Source of the DNA: CAVAWX01 sp963614215
Lineage (GTDB): Bacteria > Actinomycetota > Coriobacteriia > Coriobacteriales > QAMH01
Direction of reading: 5' to 3'
DNA: 30,330 nucleotides
Assembly (NCBI GenBank): GCA_963614215.1
Contig: CAVECB010000022.1
Coordinates: 1 to 30,330 of the forward strand
A model generated the notes under the pieces. The model saw nothing but the letters and a program-made list of their open reading frames with translations. It made no database searches and was not told the origin of the DNA. The first letter of the stretch is position 1, and each line of letters begins with the position of its first letter. Shown here in pieces: positions 6,831-13,722 of the stretch. The translations under genes were made by a program, and so were the position numbers.

Positions 6831-8882
6831 CTATTCGCCGTCTTCGTCGTGGGTTTCTATCTCGCTCATTTTCACGCCCGGCCCGAACGCGGAAAGCGCA
6901 CGCCCCAGGTCGCGAGCCGTCGCATCATCTACAGGTTTGCTCGTCGTGGTGGAATCGTCGGGCGCGTCAAACATCGCGTAGGCGTCGTCTTCATCGAAGA
7001 CCTGCGTCATGTCGGGCGGATCGAAAGCACCTGCCGCGCCGGAGATGCCCGCCTCGTTAAAGGGCGTGGGCTCGGCCGGCTCGTCGAAGGGCGTGGGCGT
7101 GCCGCCGTCCGCGCCCGCCACATGCGCCACGGTGGCAAAAGAAGGGCCTGTCGCCGCCTGCGGGCCTGTCGCCGCCGATGCATCCATCTGCATGGTCAGG
7201 CGCGCGTTTTGCCCCACCACGTCGCGCAACGCTCGCTCAATGAGGCGCGAGGCATCCGGCTGCGAGGCGAGCTTCATGGCAAACTCCGCGCCCTTGGGGA
7301 AGGTGAAGCTGTAGGCGTTTTCCGCCATCTCGGAGACGACCACGCCGCTCAGCATGGTCGAGGTGGCCACGTCCGCGTGCTTCACCGCCGCGAGCACGGC
7401 AGCCGTCAAGCGCGCGTCCGACATGGTAGGTGCGGCCTGCGGCGTTGCGGGCGTTTTTGCAGAAGCAGCCTGCACGCCCGCCGTCGGCTCCGCGCTCGTC
7501 GCCACCTCGGCAAATGTTGCCGGCTGTGCAGACGACTGTTCTTGCGCCGGTTCCTCGAAGGGCACGTCTGCCAACGCTGCATCAAACGCTGCTTCCTCGC
7601 GGGCCCTCTCGCGAGGGGTCGATGCTTGCGTCTGATGCGGCATCTCCACAGGGGCTGCCGTCTGCTGCACAGCCGGCGCCGCCGTCGCCGCAGCACTCGC
7701 AGGAGCCGCCGCGCCCGCGGCAACCGCAACGCCGCCCTGCTCCAAACGCTCGATGCGCGCGAGCAAGGCGGCGTCCGTGGCATCCACCTGCGGGCGGCAC
7801 ATCTTCACCAGCGCCACTTCCACCTCAAGGCGCGCGTCTGTCGCAGACCGGGTCGTGCGCCGCAGCTCGTCGCAGGTCTCCAGCACATGCGCGAGCCGCG
7901 CCGGCCCGCCGAACGCAGCCGCCTGCTCCGCATAGCGCCGCGCGTCGCCTGCCGTACACGCCAGCAGCTCGCCTGCCGCGTCTGCGCCGAGCGAGGCCGC
8001 GTAGAGGTTGCGTGCGTGCCCCGCCATGTCGGCCGCAATTTGCGTCGCGTCCCCGCCGGCATCCACAAGTGCAGCCAGGCGCAAAAGGCTTGCCGCCGCG
8101 TCTCCTGCCGCCACGCACCCGGCCAGCTCGAAGAGCTCTGCCGCGCTCGTGCGCCCCAGCTGGGACTGCGCCGCTTCAAGTGTCACCTGCCCGTTTGCGG
8201 CGACGGCCACCTGCTCTAGAGCCGTCGTGGCATCGCGCATGCCACCAGCCGCTGCATCGGCGATGTAGCCGAGCGCGTCGTCTTCAGCAGAAAACCCCTC
8301 GCCGTCGCAGATGCGCCGCAAATACCCGGCAATCTCTTCCACCGAAAGGCGGCGAAAATCGAAGCGCTGGCAACGCGATTGGATAGTGGCCGGCACCTTT
8401 TGCGGGTCGGTCGTGCACAAGACGAAAACGACATGCTCAGGCGGCTCTTCAAGCGTTTTCAGCAGCGCATTAAACGCCGCCGTCGAGAGCATGTGCACCT
8501 CGTCGACGATGTAGACCTTGTAGCGTCCATGCAGGGGGGCAAACTGCACGCGGCTAATGATTTCCTCGCGCACATTGTCCACGCCCGTGCGGCTGGCCGC
8601 GTCCAGCTCGTAGACGTCCGGGTGCACGCCCGCCGCTATCTGCGTGCAAATCTCGCAGCTACCGTCGGGCTCGCCGGATTGCGCCGCGCTCTCGCACAGC
8701 AGCGCCTTGGCCAAAAGGCGCGCCGTCGTCGTCTTGCCCGTGCCACGCGGCCCGCAGAACAGGTAGGCGTGCGCTACACCGCCCGAGCGCAGCGCGTTCA
8801 CCAACGTGTGCTCGACGTGTTCTTGGCCCACAACGTCGGAGAAAACCTCCGGCCGATATTTACGGTACAGCGAGACGGCCAC
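6831..8882 (-). CDS. dnaX: DNA polymerase III subunit gamma/tau
   Basis: 683 aa from a GTG at 8882 with GGGGAG nine bases upstream. It is the clamp-loader ATPase of the replisome. Residues 1-220 form the AAA+ core: Walker A GPRGTGKT (44-51), Walker B with DEVH (127-130), sensor-1 region LCTTDP and the SRC arginine finger at R170. The zinc-binding knuckle has only three of the usual four cysteines (C63, C76, C79); the fourth position is Asp73. Residues of about 380-500 are a long Ala/Pro/Thr-rich linker, followed by a tau-like C-terminal domain and an acidic tail. No slippery heptamer suggesting a gamma frameshift was noticed. It is six bases downstream of the DedA gene. Confidence 0.97.
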   Translation of the reverse strand: MAVSLYRKYRPEVFSDVVGQEHVEHTLVNALRSGGVAHAYLFCGPRGTGKTTTARLLAKALLCESAAQSGEPDGSCEICTQIAAGVHPDVYELDAASRTGVDNVREEIISRVQFAPLHGRYKVYIVDEVHMLSTAAFNALLKTLEEPPEHVVFVLCTTDPQKVPATIQSRCQRFDFRRLSVEEIAGYLRRICDGEGFSAEDDALGYIADAAAGGMRDATTALEQVAVAANGQVTLEAAQSQLGRTSAAELFELAGCVAAGDAAASLLRLAALVDAGGDATQIAADMAGHARNLYAASLGADAAGELLACTAGDARRYAEQAAAFGGPARLAHVLETCDELRRTTRSATDARLEVEVALVKMCRPQVDATDAALLARIERLEQGGVAVAAGAAAPASAAATAAPAVQQTAAPVEMPHQTQASTPRERAREEAAFDAALADVPFEEPAQEQSSAQPATFAEVATSAEPTAGVQAASAKTPATPQAAPTMSDARLTAAVLAAVKHADVATSTMLSGVVVSEMAENAYSFTFPKGAEFAMKLASQPDASRLIERALRDVVGQNARLTMQMDASAATGPQAATGPSFATVAHVAGADGGTPTPFDEPAEPTPFNEAGISGAAGAFDPPDMTQVFDEDDAYAMFDAPDDSTTTSKPVDDATARDLGRALSAFGPGVKMSEIETHDEDGE

Positions 8883-8888
8883 CTCGCA

Positions 8889-9689
8889 TCACTCCCCTTC
8901 CCGCTCGGTGCCCGCAGGTGCGCCCGTACCCGCGCCTGCGGCCTGCGTGGCCTCGTCTGCCTCCTCGCCGACGTTCGCATCAGCGGCGTCTGCGGGTACG
9001 TCTGCAGCGTCCGCGCCCGCGTCCGCCGTCGCTTTTTTCTTCTTGGAACTCGACAGCTTGGCCTTCACCGCGCCTGCCATGACCGGCACAAGCGATATGA
9101 CGACGATGCCGACGATGACCAGCTCGAAATGCTGCTCGACAAAGGGCACGCCGCCGAAGAAGTATCCCAGCAGCGAAAACAGCGACACCCACACGATGCC
9201 GCCCACGATATTGAAGAGGGTGAAGCGCCCGAAATGCATCTCGCCCATGCCCGCCACGAACGGCGCGATGGTGCGGATGATGGGAAAGAAACGCGTGAGG
9301 AACACGGCGATGCTGCCGTACTTATCGAAGAAGCGCTGCGATTTGGCGAGGTTTTCCTCGGACAGCGCCTTCACCTTGCCGCTGCGGACGATGGCCTCGC
9401 CCACCTTGCGGCCAATCCAGTAGTTCGAGGTGTTGCCCAGAATAGCCGCGATGCTCATGAGCACAATCAGGGCGACGATGTTTAAGCCGCCGCCGTCGGC
9501 CGCGAAGATGCCCGCGCAAAACAGCAGCGAGTCGCCCGGCAAAAACGGCGTGACGACCAGACCTGTCTCGATAAACACGATGATGAACAGCGGCGTGTAG
9601 ACCCACACCGGCCCGAAATCCACAATCCACTGCGCGATAAATCCGCGCGGGTCGCGCAAAAGGTCGATGAAGAACTGGATTATCTCCAC
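8889..9689 (-). CDS. DedA family membrane protein
   Basis: 266 aa from a GTG with AGAGGAG seven bases upstream. DedA (SNARE-associated/VTT) proteins are inner-membrane proteins, several of which move phospholipid carriers such as undecaprenyl phosphate. Features seen are the re-entrant segment with the acidic FIETGLVVTPFLPGDSLL (about 39-56), an ILGNTSNYWIGRKVG helix, the conserved FLTRFFPIIRTIAPFVAG segment, and two or three closing helices. The last 60 or so residues are a cytoplasmic Lys-rich patch (SSSKKKK) and an Ala/Asp/Glu-rich low-complexity tail, longer than in most family members. It lies directly downstream of the SRP RNA gene and six bases before dnaX. Confidence 0.92.
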   Translation of the reverse strand: MEIIQFFIDLLRDPRGFIAQWIVDFGPVWVYTPLFIIVFIETGLVVTPFLPGDSLLFCAGIFAADGGGLNIVALIVLMSIAAILGNTSNYWIGRKVGEAIVRSGKVKALSEENLAKSQRFFDKYGSIAVFLTRFFPIIRTIAPFVAGMGEMHFGRFTLFNIVGGIVWVSLFSLLGYFFGGVPFVEQHFELVIVGIVVISLVPVMAGAVKAKLSSSKKKKATADAGADAADVPADAADANVGEEADEATQAAGAGTGAPAGTEREGE

Positions 9690-9719
9690 GTACGCGCTCC
9701 TCTTTGAACATGCAAGTGC

Positions 9720-9815
9720 GCCCTGTGGACCCGGGCGCCCATCAGAGGCCCCTTATGGCTGCTTCCTCCCGGACCTGACCAGGTTCGGAACATGATGCCG
9801 CCCAAGCCCACACGA
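9720..9815 (-). ncRNA. ffs: Signal recognition particle RNA, small bacterial (4.5S) type
   Basis: The minus strand carries the Ffh-binding apex CAGGTCCGGGAGGAAGCAGC, with the hallmark asymmetric-loop and GGAA/GGGA tetraloop sequences. It is flanked by arms that pair over about 19 bp (UGUGGGCUUGGGCG with CGCCCGGGUCCACA, extended by CAUCA with UGAUG). The length near 95 nt fits the short domain-IV-only form and not the 270-nt Bacillus form. The ends are inferred from the pairing and may be off by a few bases. Its place upstream of dnaX-ebfC-recR recalls the Gram-positive scr-dnaX order, here with a DedA gene between. Confidence 0.93.
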
Positions 9816-9879
9816 CGCACTCGCTCAACTTTTGCCGTGTCTCGCATCGACGCTTTCGCGCATCGGCGCGCACAAAAAC

Positions 9880-10293
9880 TCAGCTGCCCGTGCCCGCGCT
9901 CGGCTGCGCCTGCGTGTCGTCGGATACTTTATCGAAAACGGTGGTCTTTGTGCCGCCGTTGCCGTCATCTTCATTCAAAGTCAACTGTTTGCCATCCGAG
10001 GATAACTCATAGGTGGCAGACCCGCTCATGCCGTCGGCCGTGTAGGTGATGGTCTTGGCAGCCTGGTCGAGCTGATAGTCAAAGGTACTTTGCACCATCT
10101 TCCACTGCGTGTCGGTGAAGACGACACTCACCTGTGTGCCCTGCACCTTCCATTCGCCCTTCAACGTGTCCTTGTCGCCACCGCCGCAGGCCGCAAGCCC
10201 GAAAAGGCAGGCAAGCGCCAACACCGCAGCCGCGAAAAGGGCAGCTGTGCGCGTGCGCGCGCCCGCGCCTCTCATCGCCTCTCGCCTTGCCAT
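9880..10293 (-). CDS. Small secreted lipoprotein
   Basis: 137 aa. The N-terminus is basic, followed by a hydrophobic stretch and a lipobox LAAC with the lipidated cysteine at C36, then GGGDKD. The mature part (about 100 aa) reads as an antiparallel beta domain: LKGEWKVQGTQVSVVFTD, TFDYQLDQAAKTITYT and SATYELSSDGKQLTLNEDD. This resembles the small lipocalin-like or DUF-type lipoproteins of Coriobacteriia; I cannot name the family. Its ATG overlaps the stop of the upstream one-helix protein by one base (TAATG), so the two are probably coupled and may work together at the membrane. Confidence 0.8.
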   Translation of the reverse strand: MARREAMRGAGARTRTAALFAAAVLALACLFGLAACGGGDKDTLKGEWKVQGTQVSVVFTDTQWKMVQSTFDYQLDQAAKTITYTADGMSGSATYELSSDGKQLTLNEDDGNGGTKTTVFDKVSDDTQAQPSAGTGS

Positions 10294-10508
10294 TATGCCC
10301 CCTCCTTGTCGTCGTCATCGCCGAAATCGAAGTCGAAATCCTCGTCGTCGCCGTCTGCGCCGCGGTTCGGGAAAATCAGCTTCGTGCGCCGCTCCAAGAT
10401 GATGGCCACGAGCAGAAATATCAACACCCCGACACCGATGATGATGAGCACGCCCCAGGTGAGGCCGAAGAAGTCGAAGTACTGGTTCAGAAAGTCGAAG
10501 TCCGGCAA
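10293..10508 (-). CDS. One-helix membrane protein with acidic tail, 71 aa
   Basis: Starts at a TTG with AAGGAG four to five bases upstream; this ribosome site overlaps the end of ilvE. One transmembrane helix (about residues 17-40, LTWGVLIIIGVGVLIFLLVAI) is followed by a short basic stretch (ERRTKL) and a strongly acidic tail (DGDDEDFDFDFGDDDDKEG). The basic flank after the helix puts the tail in the cytoplasm. Unrecognised family. It is joined to the lipoprotein gene by TAATG and follows ilvE by ten bases, so the three are likely one transcript. Confidence 0.75.
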   Translation of the reverse strand: MPDFDFLNQYFDFFGLTWGVLIIIGVGVLIFLLVAIILERRTKLIFPNRGADGDDEDFDFDFGDDDDKEGA

Positions 10509-10518
10509 CGCGCGCTCC

Positions 10519-11559
10519 TTAGCAAATCTCGACGACCCAGCCGTCCGGCCCTTCGAGCTCGCCGGCCTGGATCGAGGTCAGGGTGTCGCGCAACTTCTTC
10601 ATCACCGGCCCGGTCTCGGCCATGCCCGCGCCGAACACTACCTTCGTCTCGCCGCAGTCGACCTCGCCCACCGGCGAGATGACGGCCGCCGTGCCACACA
10701 TGCCACACTCCACGAACTGGTCAATCTCGTCGAAGCGCACCGGGCGCTCCTCCACCTGCATGTCGAGCATCTCGCGCGCCACGTACACGAGCGAGCGCCG
10801 CGTCACGCTGGGCAAAATCGAATCGGTGGCCGATTGCGGCACGACCAAGGTACCGTCCTCTTTCACGAACAGGATGTTCGCGCCGCCGGACTCCTCGACA
10901 AAGGTGCGCGAAGCGGGGTCGAGAAACATGTTGTCGGCATAGCCGCCCTCGTGCGCGAGCATGCTGGGATACAGCGACATCGCGTAGTTCAGTCCCGCCT
11001 TGATGTTGCCGGTGCCGTGCGGCGCCGCGCGGTCGAAATCGGGCACCTGCAACTTCACGGGCTTCACCCCGCCGGAGTAGTACGGGCCTACCGGCGTGAC
11101 CAGGATGCGGAACTGGTAGGCATCCGCCGGAGCCACGCCGATGACCTCGCCGGTCGCAAACATGAACGGACGTACGTACAGCGTCGCGCCGCTGCCGAAA
11201 GGCGGCACCCACGCGGCGTTGGCCTGCACCACGTCCTTCACCGCCTGGACGAAGCGCTCTTTTGGAAACGGCGGCATGACCAAGCGCTGCGCCGAATCGT
11301 GCATGCGCTCGGCGTTCAGGTCGGGACGAAAGCACACGACGCGCCCGTCGCGCGTGGTGTAGGCCTTCAGCCCCTCGAAGACCTCCTGGCAGTAATGCAG
11401 GATGCCCGCGCATTCGCTCAGCTGTATAGAATGGTCGCGCGTGAGGCCGCCTTGCCCCCATGCGCCATCCTTGTAGTCGCACACGTAGCTGTAGTCGGTG
11501 TGCATGTACGAGAACCCGAGCGAGCCCCAGTCGAGGTCTTTCTTCTCCAACGAACTCAT
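10519..11559 (-). CDS. ilvE: Branched-chain amino acid aminotransferase
   Basis: 346 aa, fold-type IV PLP enzyme. It transfers amino groups between Leu, Ile or Val and 2-oxoglutarate, the last step of branched-chain amino acid synthesis. Motifs seen are the N-terminal YCQEVFEGLKAY, RPDLNAERM, GSGATLYVRPFMFAT, the PLP lysine K187 in GTGNIKAGLNYA, and the ESGGANILFV and DSILPSVTRRS segments typical of the group-II (350-aa) BCATs. The late segment CGMCGTAAVISPVGEV is also conserved. It begins six bases after the GT2 glycosyltransferase stop. Its AGAGG site is only about two bases from the ATG, an unusually tight spacing. Confidence 0.97.
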   Translation of the reverse strand: MSSLEKKDLDWGSLGFSYMHTDYSYVCDYKDGAWGQGGLTRDHSIQLSECAGILHYCQEVFEGLKAYTTRDGRVVCFRPDLNAERMHDSAQRLVMPPFPKERFVQAVKDVVQANAAWVPPFGSGATLYVRPFMFATGEVIGVAPADAYQFRILVTPVGPYYSGGVKPVKLQVPDFDRAAPHGTGNIKAGLNYAMSLYPSMLAHEGGYADNMFLDPASRTFVEESGGANILFVKEDGTLVVPQSATDSILPSVTRRSLVYVAREMLDMQVEERPVRFDEIDQFVECGMCGTAAVISPVGEVDCGETKVVFGAGMAETGPVMKKLRDTLTSIQAGELEGPDGWVVEIC

Positions 11560-11565
11560 CTCCTC

Positions 11566-13071
11566 TTAATCGCCTTTGCCCACCACGTCGGCCACCGAGC
11601 GTACCACGTTGTGCTTGATGGGCTTCCACTCGACCTTCTTGAAGACGGCCACGAGCGCGATGGGGACGTAGGTGAGCATGAAAACGGGGAAGGTGAACAT
11701 GTAGCGAATCTTGTCGGAGGGTTTTGCGTGGATGCGGTGCCATTCGGTCGCGGTGGTGAGCGCGCCGAAGAGGAACATGATGCCCGCGAAGCTCAAGAAG
11801 CACGCGCCCAGCGAGAGCACGGAGGTGACGATGGTGGCACGCGCGTCGGCATAGCTGAGCAGGATGTTTGCGTTGGCCGTGTTGAAGCTTGCCAGCGCGT
11901 CGCCTTGGAAGATGGAGCCGGTCATCATACCTATGCCGGCGGTGAGCCAGTTGGCGTCGGCATTCATCGTGAGCAAGCTGCCCGAACCGGCGACGGCCTG
12001 CACCTGGGCGGCCACGGCGGCAAGCTGCACGAAGCCGACGACGCAAAAGATGAAGTTGGCGATGAAGCTGGTGATGGTGAGCAGCATGGCCGGCGCGATG
12101 GTCATGAACATGTCGAAGCACGAGAGGTGGCCGCGCTCGTTTTTGAAGATGCCGGAAAAGAGGCGGCCGCCGTAGTTTAAAAGCACTTGGTAGAAGCCCT
12201 TGGCCCACCGCAGGCGCTGGCGCCAGGAATCGCGCATGGTGGTGGGCTGCTCGTCGTAGATGATGGCGTCGGGGCTGTAGCCGATGGTAATGCCGTTGGC
12301 GATGCAGTCCGTGGAAAACTCGATGTCTTCGGTGAGCAAGTGGTGAATCCAGCCACCGTTTTCCTCGAGGATGTCGGCCGAGATCAGAAAGCCCGTGCCG
12401 CCGATGGCGCAGCTGCTGTGCAGCAGGTAGCGCGCGTTGCTGAGGAACTTGGCCTCGCGCAGAAACCACATCGCGCTGCCGGCGGCCACCCAGTTCGAGT
12501 CGAAGTTCTTCGAGTTGCGGTAGCTCGTGACCACCTGGTAGCCCTCGCTGTAGGCCGCGTTCATGGACGCGATAAAGTTCGGGTCGAGGATGTTGTCGGC
12601 GTCGAAGACGAAATACCCCGCGTAGTCGGTGCGGCCGTCCTCGTCGCCTTCGAGCATGCGGATGCGGTTTAGAGCGAAGTCGAGCGCGTGGCTCTTGCCC
12701 ACCACGAGGCGGTCGTTGCGCACGAGCACCTCGGCGCCCGCGGCCCGCGCGACGGCGGCCGTATTGTCGGTGCAGTTGTCCGCGACCACATAGATGTCCA
12801 CCAGTTCCGAGGGGTAGTCTTGCTCTTTGATGCTGGTGACCAGCTCGCCGATGACGGCCTCCTCGTTGCGGCCTGCCACGAGCACGGCATAGCGGCGCAG
12901 CGGCTCGTCGTGTTTCTTCGGGAGGCGGCGATGGTCGGCCACGAGCACGATCACGGCATAGACCACCTGGTACATGTAGCAAAGGCTGAAGAGGAAGAAG
13001 AGCAGGAGGTTGAATGTGTTGACGAAGTTCGCCATATCGTTTCGATGCCCCTTAGCGATGCGAAAGGGCAT
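11566..13071 (-). CDS. Processive GT2 family glycosyltransferase (hyaluronan/cellulose synthase-like)
   Basis: 501 aa. An N-terminal helix is followed by a cytoplasmic GT-A domain with AGRNEEAVIG, the metal-binding DADN (157-160), TED (247-249) and QRLRW (285-289), the D,D,D,QxxRW signature of processive synthases. Four or more membrane helices follow (about 320-470). Such enzymes use UDP-sugars to elongate or export an envelope polysaccharide; the sugar cannot be read here. The start is uncertain: the ATG at 13071 has AGGAG only two bases away, while the in-frame ATG at 13035 gives the more natural MANFVNTFNLLLFF. It heads the run that continues into ilvE. Confidence 0.92.
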   Translation of the reverse strand: MPFRIAKGHRNDMANFVNTFNLLLFFLFSLCYMYQVVYAVIVLVADHRRLPKKHDEPLRRYAVLVAGRNEEAVIGELVTSIKEQDYPSELVDIYVVADNCTDNTAAVARAAGAEVLVRNDRLVVGKSHALDFALNRIRMLEGDEDGRTDYAGYFVFDADNILDPNFIASMNAAYSEGYQVVTSYRNSKNFDSNWVAAGSAMWFLREAKFLSNARYLLHSSCAIGGTGFLISADILEENGGWIHHLLTEDIEFSTDCIANGITIGYSPDAIIYDEQPTTMRDSWRQRLRWAKGFYQVLLNYGGRLFSGIFKNERGHLSCFDMFMTIAPAMLLTITSFIANFIFCVVGFVQLAAVAAQVQAVAGSGSLLTMNADANWLTAGIGMMTGSIFQGDALASFNTANANILLSYADARATIVTSVLSLGACFLSFAGIMFLFGALTTATEWHRIHAKPSDKIRYMFTFPVFMLTYVPIALVAVFKKVEWKPIKHNVVRSVADVVGKGD

Positions 13072-13103
13072 GTCTCCTATCTGTCTGCGGACAAGTGGCG
13101 GGT

Positions 13104-13109
13104 ATTGTA
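13104..13109 (-). promoter_or_regulatory. Candidate -10 box upstream of the GT2 gene
   Basis: The minus strand reads GGGTTACAATACCC, with TACAAT about 33 bp before the ATG at 13071. The same GGGTTACAAT string precedes the YfhO-like gene at the left edge. No good -35 is seen at 16-18 bp, so this is tentative. Confidence 0.3.
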
Positions 13110-13192
13110 ACCCAAGAAAATACAGGGTTTGTGAAGGCTTTCTTTCAGCTTGATGCGCGAGGAGTGCGGATGCGGGGCGCGTGGCATGGCGC

Positions 13193-13198
13193 TATACT
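13193..13198 (+). promoter_or_regulatory. Candidate -10 box (TATACT) for the tail-anchored protein gene
   Basis: TATACT about 75 bp upstream of the ATG at 13273 in the 201-bp gap between divergent genes. A -35 partner was not identified. Confidence 0.3.
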
Positions 13199-13272
13199 TT
13201 AAGCCACGAGAAAATCCCTGCCCACGCGTCGCAAAGGCGCAGGTAGCACCCATGAGGAGGCGCGCGCACGAC

Positions 13273-13647
13273 ATGGCGAAGCTATCGCACATAAAAGATT
13301 TCGAGGAAAAAGAAGAGGCCGGTGTCGCACGGGGCGAGGCGGGCGCTGCACACGATGAGGCGGGCGCCGCGAGAGGCGAGGCAGACGCGCAGGCTCGGGA
13401 AAAGGCACCGGAAAAAGCAGCGGCGCAAGCTGCGAGGAAAGCTGCGGGGAAAGCTGCGGCGCAAAGCGCAGGAAAACGCGGGAAGGCGGATGTGCCCGTG
13501 CTGAACACGGCGGCCGACGAGCGCGACTACCACGGACTCGACGAGCACAGCATGAGCAGCGGCCAGAAGTTCATCGCAATCGTCTCGTTTGTCGTGCTGG
13601 TCGCCGTCGTGCTCTACATCCTGAACTACTGGCTCCACTTCGTCTAG
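13273..13647 (+). CDS. Ala/Lys/Glu-rich protein with a C-terminal membrane anchor, 124 aa
   Basis: The start is taken at ATG 13273 (MAKLSHIKDFEEKEE), preceded by GAGGAGG at a rather long spacing; an in-frame ATG at 13252 or 13150 is possible. Residues of about 15-75 are a low-complexity run of Ala, Gly, Lys and Glu with near-repeats (RGEAGAAHDEAGAARGEADA, then KAAAQAARKAAGKAAAQ). One transmembrane helix lies at the very end (FIAIVSFVVLVAVVLYILNYW), leaving the N-terminal part in the cytoplasm. The arrangement resembles tail-anchored proteins. Function unknown. It is 75 nt upstream of hypF on the same strand. Confidence 0.7.
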   Translation: MAKLSHIKDFEEKEEAGVARGEAGAAHDEAGAARGEADAQAREKAPEKAAAQAARKAAGKAAAQSAGKRGKADVPVLNTAADERDYHGLDEHSMSSGQKFIAIVSFVVLVAVVLYILNYWLHFV

Positions 13648-13722
13648 GACACGCCTGCCGAAGGGCAAGTGTGCGGCAGGCGCATGCAGACGGGGCACAC
13701 ATAGGCGTGGCACAATGCGCAC

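Noticed and set aside
10090..12180. 696-aa plus-strand ORF
   Set aside because: It is antisense to ilvE, the GT2 gene and the lipoprotein; the His/Arg/Ala-rich sequence is a typical GC-rich shadow.
10721..12982. 753-aa minus-strand ORF
   Set aside because: It is a shifted frame through the GT2 and ilvE genes, full of Arg and His with no domain, while the real frames carry intact motifs.
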